The translations under genes and the position numbers were made by a program. This document shows, piece by piece, positions 4,171 through 5,182 of a stretch of 5,182 nucleotides of DNA; the stretch's first letter is position 1; every line of letters starts with the position of its first letter. The stretch is taken from the NCBI GenBank assembly GCA_012517645.1, contig JAAYUR010000051.1, forward strand, positions 1 through 5,182, in the 5' to 3' direction. Under the pieces are notes generated by a model. It did not search any database. It had not been told where the DNA came from and was given only the letters and a program-made list of their open reading frames with translations. The stretch is from Treponema sp. Lineage in GTDB: Bacteria > Spirochaetota > Spirochaetia > Treponematales > UBA12059.

Positions 4171-5182
4171 GTGTACAAGGAGAAGGAGTTCCGGGAGCGC
4201 TGCGCGGCCCGGGGCCTGGAACCGGACGCGATCGAGCGGGCCGTCGCCTGGGTCCGGATCCTGGAGGCGGAGGCCGCGGGCCCCGACGGGACCCTGGCCT
4301 CGGCGCCCCTGTCCGGGGTGGAGCGCCACGTGGCGGACCTCGTCGCCCGGGGCGAGGCCGGGGAGGATCGCCTGATGGCCCTGGCCCGGTACTTCGCCGC
4401 GGCCGGGATCGACGCGGTCGCCATCCGCCTCCTAGCCTACCTCCTGCCTGTTGGAGTCCTGCCGGCCATGGCGGACCGCCTGGCCGAGCTGGAGGGCGCG
4501 GCCGTCCGGGACCGGGTGATGGCGGGCGTGGCAGTTCCCCCGACGGGCGCCCCGCCGGAGACCTATCCCGCGGCCACGGCGGCCTTCGTTCGGGCCCTCG
4601 AGGCGGAGCTGGGCGCGGAAAAGGCCCGACGGGTCCTATGCTGGAACGTCCACGGCATCCACGCGGCCGCCTTCGCCGCGGAGCGGGAGGCCTTCCTCTC
4701 CTCGGCCTCCCTGGAGGACTGGCTGGCCGCCTTCCACGGCCGGAAGGTCCGGGAACTCGAGCGCCACGCCGAGGACGGGACCCTCTGGTTCGAGCAGAGG
4801 ATCACCCCCGCGGTGCTGGACTTCGTCCGGGGAAACCAGGAGATCCTGTCCGCGGTGTCCGACGGCCGCCACCTCTGGGCCACGAAGATCCCCTACGACC
4901 CGGACCGCTTCCTGGCGTCGAAGGATCCCCTGGAAAAACGCCGCCTGGCCTGCCACTGCCCCCTGGCCGCGTCCTCCATCACCGAGACCGGGGCGGGGGT
5001 CCCGGCGGCCTGGTGCGCCTGCTCGGCGGGGTACGAGAAGTTCCTCTTCGACACGGTCTTCGGCAAGGAGACCGAGGCGGTGGTGACCGAGTCCGTCCTG
5101 GCCGGGGATCCCCGGTGCCGGTTCAAGATCCGGATTCCCGAGGGGGTTCGGGCCCGGTTCAAGGAAGCCGGACCCCAAGAGC
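4171..5182 (+). CDS. DUF6144-like Cys-rich protein, 3' end beyond window
   Basis: A GTG start at 4171 with GGAGG 5 nt upstream opens 337 codons with no stop before the window edge; little is probably missing. Residues about 12-128 are Ala/Leu/Arg-rich and helical, with no recognised motif. Residues about 135-325 resemble uncharacterised bacterial proteins of the DUF6144 type: CWNVHGIH (157-164), C261-H-C263-P, then WC282-A-C284-SAGYEKFLFDTVFG and TESVLAGDPRC316RFKIRIP. The paired CxC motifs plus the C-terminal C-R-F segment could bind a metal or a thiol ligand; the C-terminal pattern also recalls V4R / ATC-hydrolase-like small-molecule domains. There is no signal peptide or membrane helix. 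It lies 109 bp after the serine hydrolase on the same strand with the same extreme G/C-ending codon use, so the two may share a transcript. Family assignment is from memory of the motif pattern; function is unknown. Confidence 0.75.
   Translation, partial: MYKEKEFRERCAARGLEPDAIERAVAWVRILEAEAAGPDGTLASAPLSGVERHVADLVARGEAGEDRLMALARYFAAAGIDAVAIRLLAYLLPVGVLPAMADRLAELEGAAVRDRVMAGVAVPPTGAPPETYPAATAAFVRALEAELGAEKARRVLCWNVHGIHAAAFAAEREAFLSSASLEDWLAAFHGRKVRELERHAEDGTLWFEQRITPAVLDFVRGNQEILSAVSDGRHLWATKIPYDPDRFLASKDPLEKRRLACHCPLAASSITETGAGVPAAWCACSAGYEKFLFDTVFGKETEAVVTESVLAGDPRCRFKIRIPEGVRARFKEAGPQE

Noticed and set aside
2303..4375. A 690-codon open frame on the plus strand
   Set aside because: After about 43 codons it is Pro/Gly/Arg-rich shadow coding, antisense to the ABC remnant and out of frame through the serine hydrolase, whose own frame has all family motifs.
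2499..4424. A 641-codon open frame on the minus strand
   Set aside because: It is antisense to the serine hydrolase and the DUF6144-like gene; it is open only because GC-rich coding DNA has few stops, and it contains no recognisable domain.
4636..5178. Minus-strand open frames opposite the DUF6144-like gene
   Set aside because: Low-complexity Gly/Arg/Pro/Ala translations opposite a frame with a strong ribosome binding site and family motifs.
1..5182. CRISPR array, insertion sequence or integrase
   Set aside because: No regularly spaced repeats, no transposase or recombinase motif and no flanking terminal inverted repeats were seen on either strand.

Overview
The window is a 5.2 kb piece of a bacterial genome. 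It has two coding blocks separated by an AT-rich spacer and a patch of broken genes. Strong GGAGG-type ribosome binding sites precede most starts. A textbook sigma-54 promoter, a Na+/solute symporter and a DUF6144-like Cys-rich protein suggest an anaerobe, for example in Synergistota, Desulfobacterota or a high-GC Bacillota lineage. That placement is inference only; nothing here fixes the taxon.

Left block (1-2028, minus strand, GC moderate by eye): a two-gene unit read right to left. A cyclase/kynurenine-formamidase-like metal hydrolase (2028-1261) is followed 65 bp later by a sodium:solute symporter whose C-terminus runs off the left edge (1195-1). Upstream of the hydrolase, at 2079-2096, is a GG-N10-GC sigma-54 promoter with the sequence TTGGCAC-N5-TTGCT. 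The likely logic is an activator-controlled operon that imports a small organic acid or amide and hydrolyses it. The substrate cannot be named.

Middle (2029-2945): an AT-rich regulatory spacer (about 2060-2300) contains the promoter, an imperfect dyad that could be an activator site and a 12-bp-period direct repeat. A divergent 5' gene end with a good ribosome binding site (TTG at 2303) then runs into GC-rich DNA that does not continue it. Next come the DNA-binding domain of a MerR-type regulator (plus strand, with an in-frame TAG and a C7 frameshift) and, facing it, the first 67 codons of a DrrA-like ABC ATPase (minus strand). Both lose homology within about 20 bp of each other at 2581-2600. 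This looks like the scar of one deletion that removed the 3' ends of two convergent genes.

Right block (2946-5182, plus strand, very GC-rich with G/C at almost every third codon position): a complete cytoplasmic serine hydrolase of the beta-lactamase/PBP4* fold, then a 109-bp leader with two hairpins, then a DUF6144-like protein with paired CxC motifs that is cut by the right edge. The change in base composition at about 2430 suggests that the two blocks have different histories.
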